From NCBI RefSeq assembly GCF_019679435.2, contig NZ_CP139781.1, positions 2,356,001 to 2,420,000 of the forward strand: a stretch of 64,000 nt of DNA, in the 5' to 3' direction. The notes under the pieces are model-generated. The model ran no database searches and had not been told where the DNA came from. It saw only the letters and a program-made list of their open reading frames with translations. The first letter of the stretch is position 1. Each line of letters starts with the position of its first letter. Both the position numbers and the translations under genes were made by a program. This DNA is from Actomonas aquatica (lineage in GTDB: Bacteria > Verrucomicrobiota > Verrucomicrobiia > Opitutales > Opitutaceae). Of the stretch, positions 7,245 to 15,778 are shown piece after piece.

Positions 7245-9244
7245 CCCCTCTCTGCGATGGTGGGTCGGGCTTTACGCCCGACATCTCCGGCTCTCGCCGC
7301 TGGCTCACGGCCTTCCTCGCCGGGGCCACGCTCCCTCTCGCCCTCCTCGCCACCGACGTCACCACTGCAGTCGGTCTGCCCCCGCTCGACGCCTCCCGCG
7401 TGGTCACGGTGGACCTGAATAACGACCAGCACGCCGACCTCGTCATCCGCCCCAACTCCCGCGACGACGCCACTCCGCTGGTCTACCTCTGGGAGCCCAA
7501 CGACACCGCGCCCCTCGGCGGCACCTTCCTCGCCAGCGACACCTCCACCCTGCCGGTGCTCTCGCCCCGCGATGTGATCACCTTCGCCGACCTCAACAAC
7601 GATGGCCACGCCGACGCCATCATCGGTCGCTACCTCGATTACCTGCAGCCCGATTTCACGCCGCCCACCAACGCCCCCCTCCGCACGTCCTGGTTGCCCG
7701 GTCGCGGCGACGGCACCTTCGACGCCCCGCAGCCGATCAATGCCGCCCCCGCCGCCACCACCACCGCCATCGCGGTCGGCGACGTCAACGCCGATGGCCT
7801 GCCCGACCTCTGGCTCGGCAATTGGTATCAACGCTACTTCTCCGGCTACGAGGCCTTCAGCAACGACCTCCTGCTGCAGTATCCGATTTCCGGTGACACG
7901 ACCGCGATCGCCTTTGCCCGTTGGTCCGTGCCCGGCGAAACCAGCCCACTCGACTCGGCCACCGATCCCGGCGGTCGCCCGACCTATGGCGCGATGATCG
8001 CCCGCCTCGGCGACCCGGCCGCCGCCGAGCTGCCTTACTTGTTGGAGCTCAATTACGGCCGCCGTTGGAACCGTCTCTGGCAGCTCACGCCCTTCGCTCC
8101 GATGATCGAACCGCCGACCACCGAGGAACGCCTGCCGCCCCGCCCCGGGGGCCCACTCGCGTTTCGCGGTGATGAGGTCGCTCGCATCCTGCGCGGCGTC
8201 GATATCGCCCCTGCAGCCGGTTTCGACGGCGACAAAATCCGCCACGGCATTCACCCCCAGTGGCTGCACGCCCGCGCCGAAGACGACCCGCGCTTCAAAC
8301 GCGACGACGAGCTGCCCTTCCGCGCCAACGGCAATACCTTCGACGCCGCCGTCGGCGACATCGACAACGACGGTGACTTCGACGTCTTCGTTTCCACCAT
8401 CATCCACAACTGGGCCGGCGATTCCTCCGACCGCTCACGTTTCCTCGTCAATCGCCTGCAGGAAACCGGCCGCCTCACCTTCGACTCCCCGGCCCGACTT
8501 TCCGTCGATCGCGTCCCCGAAATCGTCACCCCCGACAACCGCAATTTTAATCAGGGCGACATCTTCTGCGAACTGGCTGACCTGAACAACGACGGTCGAC
8601 TCGATCTCATTCTCTGTTCGTCCGATTACAGCGACCCACCGCCGCACGACGAACGTCTGCGCATCTTCCTGCAACAGCCCGACGGCACCTTCGCCGACCA
8701 CACCACCGCGCTCGGCATCGACCACATCGGCGCAGGTCAACCCGCCCTGCTCGACCTCGATCAGGACGGCGCCCTCGACCTCGTGGTCGGCCAGACCTTC
8801 AACCGCCTCAATGCCGAGCGCCGCCGCACCGCCGCCCTCGCCAACGGCAGCCTCGCCGCCGACGCTCCGGAAGACGCCCGCGGCCAAGCCATTCTGCGCG
8901 TGTATCACAACACCTGGACCGAGGGCCGCGCCGGCCTCGTCCTCCGCCTCGTCGGCGACCCCACTCGCGGCGTCACTCGCGACGCCATCGGCGCTATCGC
9001 CACGGCCACCGTCGACCTCGACGGCGATCCGACCACGCCCCCCGTTAAACTCATCCGCCAATGGGTCGGCCCAGGAGGCCACGCCGGCAAACGCAGCGAC
9101 GCCCTCCTCCACTTCGGTCTCGGCGCCGCCGCTCGCGTCGAGTCGCTCACCATCACCTGGCCCGACGCCGCCCGCACCGTCACCACCCACGGTCCACTCA
9201 ACGCCGGCACCCACACCATCACCCTCTCAGCCCCCGATGCCTAG
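7232..9244 (+). CDS. Secreted VCBS/FG-GAP repeat protein with ASPIC/UnbV C-terminal domain
   Basis: 670-aa exported protein. The hydrophobic signal segment is LTAFLAGATLPLALLA, about residues 25-40. At least five calcium-binding FG-GAP/VCBS loops follow (DLNNDGHAD, DVNADGLPD, DIDNDGDFD, DLNNDGRLD, DLDQDGALD), predicting a beta-propeller. The last 90 residues match the ASPIC/UnbV type (HFGLGAAARVESLTITWPD). The only plausible start is the ATG at 7232. It puts a perfect hairpin sequence (7264-7282) in frame between the start and the signal segment. Extracellular role, probably binding; no catalytic motif seen. Confidence 0.82.
   Translation: MAAVTPLCDGGSGFTPDISGSRRWLTAFLAGATLPLALLATDVTTAVGLPPLDASRVVTVDLNNDQHADLVIRPNSRDDATPLVYLWEPNDTAPLGGTFLASDTSTLPVLSPRDVITFADLNNDGHADAIIGRYLDYLQPDFTPPTNAPLRTSWLPGRGDGTFDAPQPINAAPAATTTAIAVGDVNADGLPDLWLGNWYQRYFSGYEAFSNDLLLQYPISGDTTAIAFARWSVPGETSPLDSATDPGGRPTYGAMIARLGDPAAAELPYLLELNYGRRWNRLWQLTPFAPMIEPPTTEERLPPRPGGPLAFRGDEVARILRGVDIAPAAGFDGDKIRHGIHPQWLHARAEDDPRFKRDDELPFRANGNTFDAAVGDIDNDGDFDVFVSTIIHNWAGDSSDRSRFLVNRLQETGRLTFDSPARLSVDRVPEIVTPDNRNFNQGDIFCELADLNNDGRLDLILCSSDYSDPPPHDERLRIFLQQPDGTFADHTTALGIDHIGAGQPALLDLDQDGALDLVVGQTFNRLNAERRRTAALANGSLAADAPEDARGQAILRVYHNTWTEGRAGLVLRLVGDPTRGVTRDAIGAIATATVDLDGDPTTPPVKLIRQWVGPGGHAGKRSDALLHFGLGAAARVESLTITWPDAARTVTTHGPLNAGTHTITLSAPDA
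7264..7282. repeat. Palindromic repeat inside coding sequence
   Basis: GTCGGGC-TTTAC-GCCCGAC is a perfect 7-bp stem with a 5-nt loop, within codons 11-17 of the VCBS protein. The same GGTCGG/CCGACC theme occurs in intergenic palindromes at 11734, 17076 and 39497, so it looks like a dispersed repeat that became part of the N-terminus. Confidence 0.55.
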
Positions 9245-9315
9245 GCTTCAGCGCGTAGCGGTAGCGGAGCCTTTCGTGTCCATTCGTGGTTAAAAAAGAA
9301 CCTGCCTCTCAGCCC

Positions 9316-11718
9316 ATGTCCCACCGTCTCATTCTCTTCGCCCTGTCCGTGGTTCTAACCACCGGCGTCCTCCGCGCCCAGGACACCTTGCCGCGCCATT
9401 TCTCCGCCGAGCTCGTGCAACGCGCCGTCGACCTCAACGCGCCCCGCTGGAAGTTCGTCGAGCCGCGCCGCTACCGCGAAATGCCCGAGACCTTTGGCCT
9501 GCAGATCACCGCGCTCGCCGCCCACGCCGCTCCCGCCTACGAGGTCAACGGCCGCCCGCTCGCCGATCATCTCGCCGCCAAACTCCGCCACTTCCTCGTC
9601 ACGCCCGAGCCTTACCCCGACGGCACCACCCGCGAGCCGGAAGCGCTCGGCGGCATCGGCGGCTGGACCCACCACGTGCCGGCCAATGCCCTGCTTCTCG
9701 CCAAGCATACCCCCGCGGTTTGGAACCAACTCTCCGCGGATGAACACGCCCGGGCCGACCTGCTCATGCAGGCCCTCGCCCTCGCCGGCCACTGGTGCCT
9801 CGACGACGACAACAACTATTACGTGCTCATGGACGGGGTGACCCTCTTCCATCGCAGTTGGAATCCCAACCACGTCGAAGGCTACGTCGGCGTCATGGTC
9901 GCCGCTTCCCTCTACTTCGGCCCCGACGAGCTCAACGCCTTCTTCCGCTCCTTCGATTTCGATCGCTTCACCGCCCGCCTCGAAGCCGCCAATTTCCGCA
10001 ACATCCTGCGCTGCTGGACGTGGACCCCGGCCCTGCGCGATCGCATGATGTTTGGCGGCGACCTCGCCGTGCCCGACGACCAAATCCTCGTGCCCGGACT
10101 CGTCACCACCGGTCGCGGCGTGCGCAATACGTTCAGCTTCGACGGCATGGGCCTCGACGAGCCGTGGGCCCTTTACCGCAGCCAGGCCATGCGCGTCTTC
10201 AACAAAGCCGTGCGCAACGAGGTCAACATCCACGGCGACCTCACCGGCCACATCCTCGGCGAAGCCACCGGCGCCACCACCTCGCCGTGGAACGGCCAGA
10301 CCGGCTTCATCTTCGAGTTTGAGAGCATGGATTGGTCGGGCCTGCGCACCAACCTCGCTTACGCCTTCGAGGCCGCGATGATCGACCTGATGACCGCGAC
10401 CACCCTCAAGGAACTCAACGAGTGGCAGCTCGACGCCGGGGGCCGCCCCCTCGAGCGCCGCATGGCGGTGGGCATGGCTGACTTCATCTTCCGGGCCGAG
10501 GAAGGTTACGCCGGCTGGGCCAACGGCAAACCCGGCAACTACGACTGGGAAGAGTATTTTCTTCCCAAGGGCGCCGACCTCGTCATCGACCTCTGGCGCA
10601 GCTACTTCGAGGCCCCGCCGCCCCCGACCCCGGACCGCCCGCTCGATATCGCGGTCGCCGCCAACGTAGGTGAAACCCAGACCCTCTTCGCCGATCCCGA
10701 GGTCTACGCCGCCTGGCCCACCATGGTCCAACTCCCCGACGGGACCCTCGTCATCTCCTTCTGCGCGACCGAGGAACACCTGGGTCCCAATGGCCGCGCC
10801 ATGATCATGCGCTCCACCGACAATGGACACACGTGGAGCGATCCGGTCGTCGCCGTCGACACCCCGCTGGACGATCGCGAAAACGGCCTGACCGTCGGCC
10901 CCGATGGCACGCTCGCCCTGCACGTGCGCAGCGTTGCCTGGACCCGCGCCGCCTACGACGCCCTCGCCCCCGGCTCCTATCCGGACGAAACCCTCGCCCG
11001 CTGGTCCGACTACGTGGAGCAACCCGCCTACCGCGCCGCCGCCGATCAAGCCGGCACTTGGATCTACACCTCCACCGACGGCGGCCATACCTGGAGCGAG
11101 CCGGTTCCTGGCCCCGACTCCATCCACGGCGGCATCGTCCTCGAAGACGGCACCTGGATGTCCAGTGCCTATCGCGACGAAAAAGGCAGCGTGGCCCTCT
11201 ACACCGCGCCCGCCGCCAACGGCCCGTGGTCTCGCATCCAGCGTCTGGATACACCCAATACCATCAACCGCCGCTTCGGCGAACCGCACCTTGCCCAACT
11301 GCCCTCCGGTCGCCTCGTCATGGCCATTCGCTCCACCGCCAGCCCCTACGACGATCACAACAGCAACAACCAGTTCCACGTCAGCGTTTCCGATGACCTC
11401 GGCAAGACCTGGTCCACCGCCGCCAACTCCCAACGCTGGGGCTACCCCGTGCACGTGATCACCCTGTCCGACGGCCGCCTGCTCGCCAGCTACGGCTACC
11501 GTCGCCCACCCTACGGCATCAGGGCCAGTCTGAGCACCGACGGTATCAACTGGACCGATACACCCGAACTCGTGCTGCGCTCCGACGCGCCCAACCACGA
11601 CCTCGGTTACCCGGCCTCGGTTGAAATCGCCCCCGGTGAGATCCTCACGATCTACTACATCGAAAATACCCTCGGCGACCGCCCCATCATTCAGTCCACC
11701 CGCTGGCACCTCGAATAA
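9316..11718 (+). CDS. Secreted two-domain protein: alpha-helical N-domain plus sialidase-like (BNR) C-domain
   Basis: About 800 aa from the ATG at 9316 (a GTG at 9286 is also in frame). The signal peptide is LILFALSVVLTTGVLRAQ. Residues about 20-445 form a Trp/Tyr-rich helical domain (GHWCLDDDNNYYVLMDG, RSWNPNHVEGYVG) like polysaccharide-lyase or six-hairpin folds. From about 450 on there is a sialidase-type beta-propeller with Asp-box repeats STDNGHTW, STDGGHTW, SDDLGKTW and STDGINWT. Exo-sialidases need an Arg triad and Tyr/Glu, which I cannot place with certainty. It follows the VCBS gene by 71 bp. Probably an extracellular glycan-degrading enzyme or binder. Confidence 0.7.
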   Translation: MSHRLILFALSVVLTTGVLRAQDTLPRHFSAELVQRAVDLNAPRWKFVEPRRYREMPETFGLQITALAAHAAPAYEVNGRPLADHLAAKLRHFLVTPEPYPDGTTREPEALGGIGGWTHHVPANALLLAKHTPAVWNQLSADEHARADLLMQALALAGHWCLDDDNNYYVLMDGVTLFHRSWNPNHVEGYVGVMVAASLYFGPDELNAFFRSFDFDRFTARLEAANFRNILRCWTWTPALRDRMMFGGDLAVPDDQILVPGLVTTGRGVRNTFSFDGMGLDEPWALYRSQAMRVFNKAVRNEVNIHGDLTGHILGEATGATTSPWNGQTGFIFEFESMDWSGLRTNLAYAFEAAMIDLMTATTLKELNEWQLDAGGRPLERRMAVGMADFIFRAEEGYAGWANGKPGNYDWEEYFLPKGADLVIDLWRSYFEAPPPPTPDRPLDIAVAANVGETQTLFADPEVYAAWPTMVQLPDGTLVISFCATEEHLGPNGRAMIMRSTDNGHTWSDPVVAVDTPLDDRENGLTVGPDGTLALHVRSVAWTRAAYDALAPGSYPDETLARWSDYVEQPAYRAAADQAGTWIYTSTDGGHTWSEPVPGPDSIHGGIVLEDGTWMSSAYRDEKGSVALYTAPAANGPWSRIQRLDTPNTINRRFGEPHLAQLPSGRLVMAIRSTASPYDDHNSNNQFHVSVSDDLGKTWSTAANSQRWGYPVHVITLSDGRLLASYGYRRPPYGIRASLSTDGINWTDTPELVLRSDAPNHDLGYPASVEIAPGEILTIYYIENTLGDRPIIQSTRWHLE

Positions 11719-11733
11719 GCGCCCCCTCGCGCC

Positions 11734-11745
11734 GGTCGGCCGACC
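11734..11745. repeat. GGTCGGCCGACC palindrome between convergent genes
   Basis: A perfect 12-bp palindrome in the 38-bp gap between the convergent sialidase-like and enolase-like genes. It has no T-run, so it is a weak terminator at best. It shares its core with the GGTCGG family of palindromes seen elsewhere in the window. Confidence 0.45.
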
Positions 11746-11756
11746 CTGAGCACACC

Positions 11757-13181
11757 CTAGCTGAATTCGGCCCAGCATTCGCCGGCGCCATCCAACCCGA
11801 GGTCCCACGCCCCGCCGAAGGCGTGATCGGTTGCCGCGCGCACATCGATCTCGCCCTTGCGCACCTGCAGCATCGTCGCCCCCCGTCCTTCCGCGGGACG
11901 ACCATACAGCCCCGCGTAGCGCGCCAACACCGCGGTGTTCACACGCTGCGGCCAACCCGCCAAACCGGCAAAGTAGTGGTGCCCGTTGCGCTCCACACTG
12001 GTGTTGCCGAGCAGCGCCTGCACCGCGAGGTCCTGCGGCAAGGCCACGGGGCCAACGTTCGACAGGTCCTCGCCACTCATCAGCAGGTTCCCGCCCCGTC
12101 GCGTCAGCAAACAGCGGTTGGCGATGCCATGGATCACGCCTTTGCAGTTCTTGTGACTCACGCCCGCGTAGCCGATCGCCAACGCCCGACGCAGGTCAGC
12201 CGGCTCCGCACCGGATTCATCAATCAGTAAAGCCGGGCGCTCCCACCAGCGCGGCAGCGCGGCCGCCGTTTCGTCATTCAAGGCCACCGCCCGATGCAGC
12301 GGCTGCTCAAAAAACCGCAGCCGTCCCCACAGGTTGCGCAGGCGCGGTCGCTCCTGTCCCCGCGCCCAAAACTCCCGCAACGCGTCCACCGTCTCAAAGG
12401 CTTCGTTGCCATCCAAGGTCGCCGCGTAGTCCGTGCCGCGCTCCGCCTCGATCACGGCCGTTACCCGCTCCAAGCGATCCAGCCCGGCCTCCACCTCGGC
12501 GCCGACTTTGATCTTAAACTCTCGCACCCCGTAGTGCCGAATCACCGCGCGCAGATCCACCGGCAGACCATCGTCGACGCCAGCCGCCATGGTCTGTGCC
12601 TCCGCCTGATCCAAGGCATCTCCGAGACCCACCGTGTGCCGGCAAAACACCCGCTCCACGCTCGTGCGCGGCAACAGATTATCCAGGTCCTGGTCGCCCA
12701 ACTCCTCATGCAGGTCGCCCAAACGGATGCCCAGACCTCCATCCCGCACGGCTTGGACCACCGAGCAACGGTGCCGCCGGCAAAACGCATCGATCAGCGC
12801 CCGCTCCACCAGCGACACGCCGAAGTGCGCCAGCAAGGCCGGCCATCCGCGCTGCGCCGCCTCCGCCCGCTGCGCCTCATCCACCGTCTGCACCAGCGCG
12901 TGCACGGAGCGCGCCTCCTGCCCCGACGCGGCCGCACTGGCCTTTCGCAGCACGGTATACATTTCGGCCAGCTCCAACCCGATCGACCGCATCGGATCCT
13001 TGGTGAACCATTTCGGCGGCAGGTGATCCGCCGCCCGCCCCCTGACCCGCTCCCCGTCGATCGTCGCTTCCAGCTCCAACCAGGCATGCGGCACCTGCTC
13101 CATCACCGTGATGCCGTAATGAAACGGCAACCGGGTGCGGAGCTCGCGCCGATACCAGCGTTGGGCGTGGATCGTGATCAT
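11757..13181 (-). CDS. Enolase-superfamily protein (mandelate racemase/sugar-acid dehydratase-like)
   Basis: 474-aa protein with enolase-superfamily landmarks in order: KxK catalytic pair (FKIKVG, K223/K225), metal ligands D257 (TLDGNEAF), E292 (FFEQPL) and D321 (LLIDESG), and a final Lys in VSHKNCKG (K344 or K347). These are the residues needed for proton abstraction next to a carboxylate, as in sugar-acid dehydratases and muconate-type enzymes. The N-terminal capping domain carries extra segments, making it longer than usual (about 370-400 aa). Its ATG overlaps the stop of the upstream glycosidase-like gene (ATGA). A dehydratase or racemase for a sugar acid is likely. Confidence 0.75.
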   Translation of the reverse strand: MITIHAQRWYRRELRTRLPFHYGITVMEQVPHAWLELEATIDGERVRGRAADHLPPKWFTKDPMRSIGLELAEMYTVLRKASAAASGQEARSVHALVQTVDEAQRAEAAQRGWPALLAHFGVSLVERALIDAFCRRHRCSVVQAVRDGGLGIRLGDLHEELGDQDLDNLLPRTSVERVFCRHTVGLGDALDQAEAQTMAAGVDDGLPVDLRAVIRHYGVREFKIKVGAEVEAGLDRLERVTAVIEAERGTDYAATLDGNEAFETVDALREFWARGQERPRLRNLWGRLRFFEQPLHRAVALNDETAAALPRWWERPALLIDESGAEPADLRRALAIGYAGVSHKNCKGVIHGIANRCLLTRRGGNLLMSGEDLSNVGPVALPQDLAVQALLGNTSVERNGHHYFAGLAGWPQRVNTAVLARYAGLYGRPAEGRGATMLQVRKGEIDVRAATDHAFGGAWDLGLDGAGECWAEFS

Positions 13182-15595
13182 GCGTCGCGTCCCCAGCGCC
13201 AGAGGATGGCTTCCAACACGCTGAACTGGTCGGTCAGCAACCCTTCGTAACCGCAGCGTTCATCCTGCCACGTGCGCCAGTCGACGCCCGAGTTGTTGCC
13301 GCCAAACACCCGCGCCTCGGCAAAGCCGACACACAGCCGCTTCAGGATGCGGTCACCGTCGCGGCGCAGACCCGCCGCATACAAGCCCATCACAAAACGC
13401 CGCGCCTGCGAGTGCGTGCGACCGCAGTTTTGGTAATAACCTTTTGGATACCCCTGCATGATGTCGGCCAGATCTTCATCCGGAATCGGCCACAATGCCA
13501 GCGGCAGACCGTAGGCCGGATCCGGCATCTGCACCCGCTCCATCTCGGCCAGCATCGCGGTCATGGCCGCGCGGGCGTCGTCCGCGTCCAGCAGGCCTTC
13601 CTGCACCGCCGCGCCATTGACCGCCGGAAACGCATGGTCGTGCAGCTGACCGTCGCGGCAACGCCAACCGGCCAGCCAGCCGGTCTCATCATTCCAAAAC
13701 ATATCGCGGTAATTCGCCCGCAGGCGATCTGCCCAAGCCTCCAGTTCGTCGGCGAGTTTGGTTTCTTCCCAACGCCGCAAACCCATCACGAGGCTGCGCA
13801 GCGCGCCGTAAAAGACCGCATTACTCCAAGCGCACTTCCAGCCGAACGAAATCACGTCGGCCCAGCAGGTGCTCCACTGCCCGGTGCCACTCACGCCGGT
13901 GCGATGCGGACTTTCAATCAAGCCGTCACCGTCGAGGTCGCGCGCCCGCGCCGCCTCGATTTTGCGCCGAATCGCCGCGCGTTGACGGCGATACCACGTC
14001 GCGTCCGCCGCGCCGCTCAGGTAGTCGCCGAGGGCCCGCAGCGCCGCGGCGCCGGTCATGAGATATTCGTCCTCCGCATCGTAGCGGTGACCATTCTTGG
14101 AGAGCACGCCGGCTGCGTAACCGGGTCCGTCACTTAACCAACGCTCGAGCGAAACGCCGAGCAGGTCACTGCCATCGGGCCCACCGTGCGTGGCGTCCCG
14201 CAGTCCGAGCCGCGGCAGCACCGCCGTCCAGGTTTCAAAACTGATCGCACACGGCATCGAGGCGCCGTTGTTGCTGAGCGTCGCGCCGTCGGCCCGCAGC
14301 GTCGGGGCGACGAACATCGTGCGCTCCAACGCCCTCTTCGCCACCGCCGGAGCCCCGCGTCCGAGACGATCTTTTGGCGCGGCCAGCGGACGCATCGTCA
14401 CCACCGCCTCGTGCGTGCCCGGGCGCAGCACCGCCAGCCCGCGCGCATCGGTGGTTTCGCCCAACTTGAGTTCGAGCAGGTTCAAGTCATCCGCGCGGCG
14501 GCACTCGGAGCGCAGCGATACGGCGCCTTCCGACGACTCAAACAACCACGTGCCAAAACCCGGCGCGTTGACCCACGCCGGCAGTTGCAGCCCGCCGGTC
14601 TGCCCTTCCTGCACGAGATGACCCACCGCGTGCACCGGCGCGACCGAGTTGCGCCAGCCGATCGCCCACGCCGCGCTGTGCCACGCGGTCGCCGACCGTT
14701 TCGCCGTGCGTTTGGCGCGCAGGGTCATGCCATCCCGCCCCACCGTCCACGCGAGTCGATAACTTTGGCCACCGGCTTCCACCTCGTAAGTCACATCGGC
14801 ACCGCGCACCGCGACCGTGCCCTTGAGATCACAACGCACCGATGGCGCCACCCGCGGGGCCTCCCCCACCGCATGCCATTGCAGTCCCTGCACACACTGC
14901 ACCGGACTGGTGAAGAGGAGATTGTCGCCGCGCCGCGCCGGGTCCTCCAAACCGAGCCCAAGATGCGCCCAGCCCGGACGGTCCAGGCGGAAGCCCACTT
15001 CGTAGTGGGGAGTCCGATACACCACCACGCCGTCACGCATCTCGGCCTCCACCCCACGCGGCAAACCGTCATTCGGATTCACCTCCGTGATTTCCAGGCG
15101 TCGCTCGCAGCGCGGTGCCAAATCGCACAGGCGTTCGCCCTCCAGCACCAACGCGCCCATCATCAAATTCCAAGGCGTCCAACCGCCATCGATCCCGCAA
15201 CGGCGAATCTCAATCAGCGCGGCGTCCGTCACCACTTTGCCGAGGGAGAACCAACGCACGTTGGTGCCCCGCGGCCGTGGCAAGCCGGTGCGTTCCAGCA
15301 CGACCGTCCACTTGCCCTTCACCCGCGCCCACAGGCGCACATCCACCACCCAATCGAGGTCCAACCGACTCCCGCACTTGTGATAACCCTGCGCCGGACG
15401 CAGCCCGAGACGATCCAGTCGCGTCGGTCCCTGCAAGCGCACCGCGCGCTGGTGCACAATGCGTTTATTGGGAAGATCTGTTTCCCCGCGCGTGCGCCCC
15501 GCCCAGCAGGAACGACCGGCATCCAAACGGTTGCCGGTGCTCAAGTCGCCCATCGGCGGCTCCAAATCAACGATCTTCAAAAGGTCCTCTTTCAT
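13178..15595 (-). CDS. Six-hairpin glycosidase-like protein (GH116/GH15-type fold)
   Basis: 805 aa. An N-terminal beta-rich half (residues 1-400) precedes an (alpha/alpha)6-barrel-like C-terminal half. Typical barrel landmarks are ARDLDGDGLIESP, TGQWSTCWADVISFGWKCAW, NETGW-like repeats (NDETGWLAGW) and a final QDERCGYEG...DQFSVLEAILW. I see no signal peptide, so it is probably cytoplasmic or periplasmic by a route not visible. It is the first gene of a two-gene unit with the enolase-like protein. The glycosidase assignment is by fold motifs; catalytic acids are not fixed and substrate is unknown. Confidence 0.55.
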   Translation of the reverse strand: MKEDLLKIVDLEPPMGDLSTGNRLDAGRSCWAGRTRGETDLPNKRIVHQRAVRLQGPTRLDRLGLRPAQGYHKCGSRLDLDWVVDVRLWARVKGKWTVVLERTGLPRPRGTNVRWFSLGKVVTDAALIEIRRCGIDGGWTPWNLMMGALVLEGERLCDLAPRCERRLEITEVNPNDGLPRGVEAEMRDGVVVYRTPHYEVGFRLDRPGWAHLGLGLEDPARRGDNLLFTSPVQCVQGLQWHAVGEAPRVAPSVRCDLKGTVAVRGADVTYEVEAGGQSYRLAWTVGRDGMTLRAKRTAKRSATAWHSAAWAIGWRNSVAPVHAVGHLVQEGQTGGLQLPAWVNAPGFGTWLFESSEGAVSLRSECRRADDLNLLELKLGETTDARGLAVLRPGTHEAVVTMRPLAAPKDRLGRGAPAVAKRALERTMFVAPTLRADGATLSNNGASMPCAISFETWTAVLPRLGLRDATHGGPDGSDLLGVSLERWLSDGPGYAAGVLSKNGHRYDAEDEYLMTGAAALRALGDYLSGAADATWYRRQRAAIRRKIEAARARDLDGDGLIESPHRTGVSGTGQWSTCWADVISFGWKCAWSNAVFYGALRSLVMGLRRWEETKLADELEAWADRLRANYRDMFWNDETGWLAGWRCRDGQLHDHAFPAVNGAAVQEGLLDADDARAAMTAMLAEMERVQMPDPAYGLPLALWPIPDEDLADIMQGYPKGYYQNCGRTHSQARRFVMGLYAAGLRRDGDRILKRLCVGFAEARVFGGNNSGVDWRTWQDERCGYEGLLTDQFSVLEAILWRWGRDA

Positions 15596-15778
15596 GGCTA
15601 GTTATCGAGGACGCCCGCCGGTTGCACCGCTTCCGCCTTCGCGTTCAAGGGTTCCCCCGACGATCGCGTCCAGCCTCAGAGCATATCGCGACCGCCCGCG
15701 CAAATCCATGCACGTTTTGGGAGCTGTTGGGTAGTTTCTGGAGGTCGCAACGCTCGGGCTGCGTCGCCCCAACCGCCC

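Noticed and set aside
7184..8407. Gly/Val-rich minus-strand frame opposite the VCBS gene
   Set aside because: The Gly runs are the complement of Asp-box-like loops (GACGGC repeats) in the true gene.
9355..11955. 866-codon Gly-rich frame opposite the sialidase-like gene
   Set aside because: Gly/Val-rich composition typical of antisense to GC-rich genes; the opposite strand has a signal peptide and Asp-boxes.
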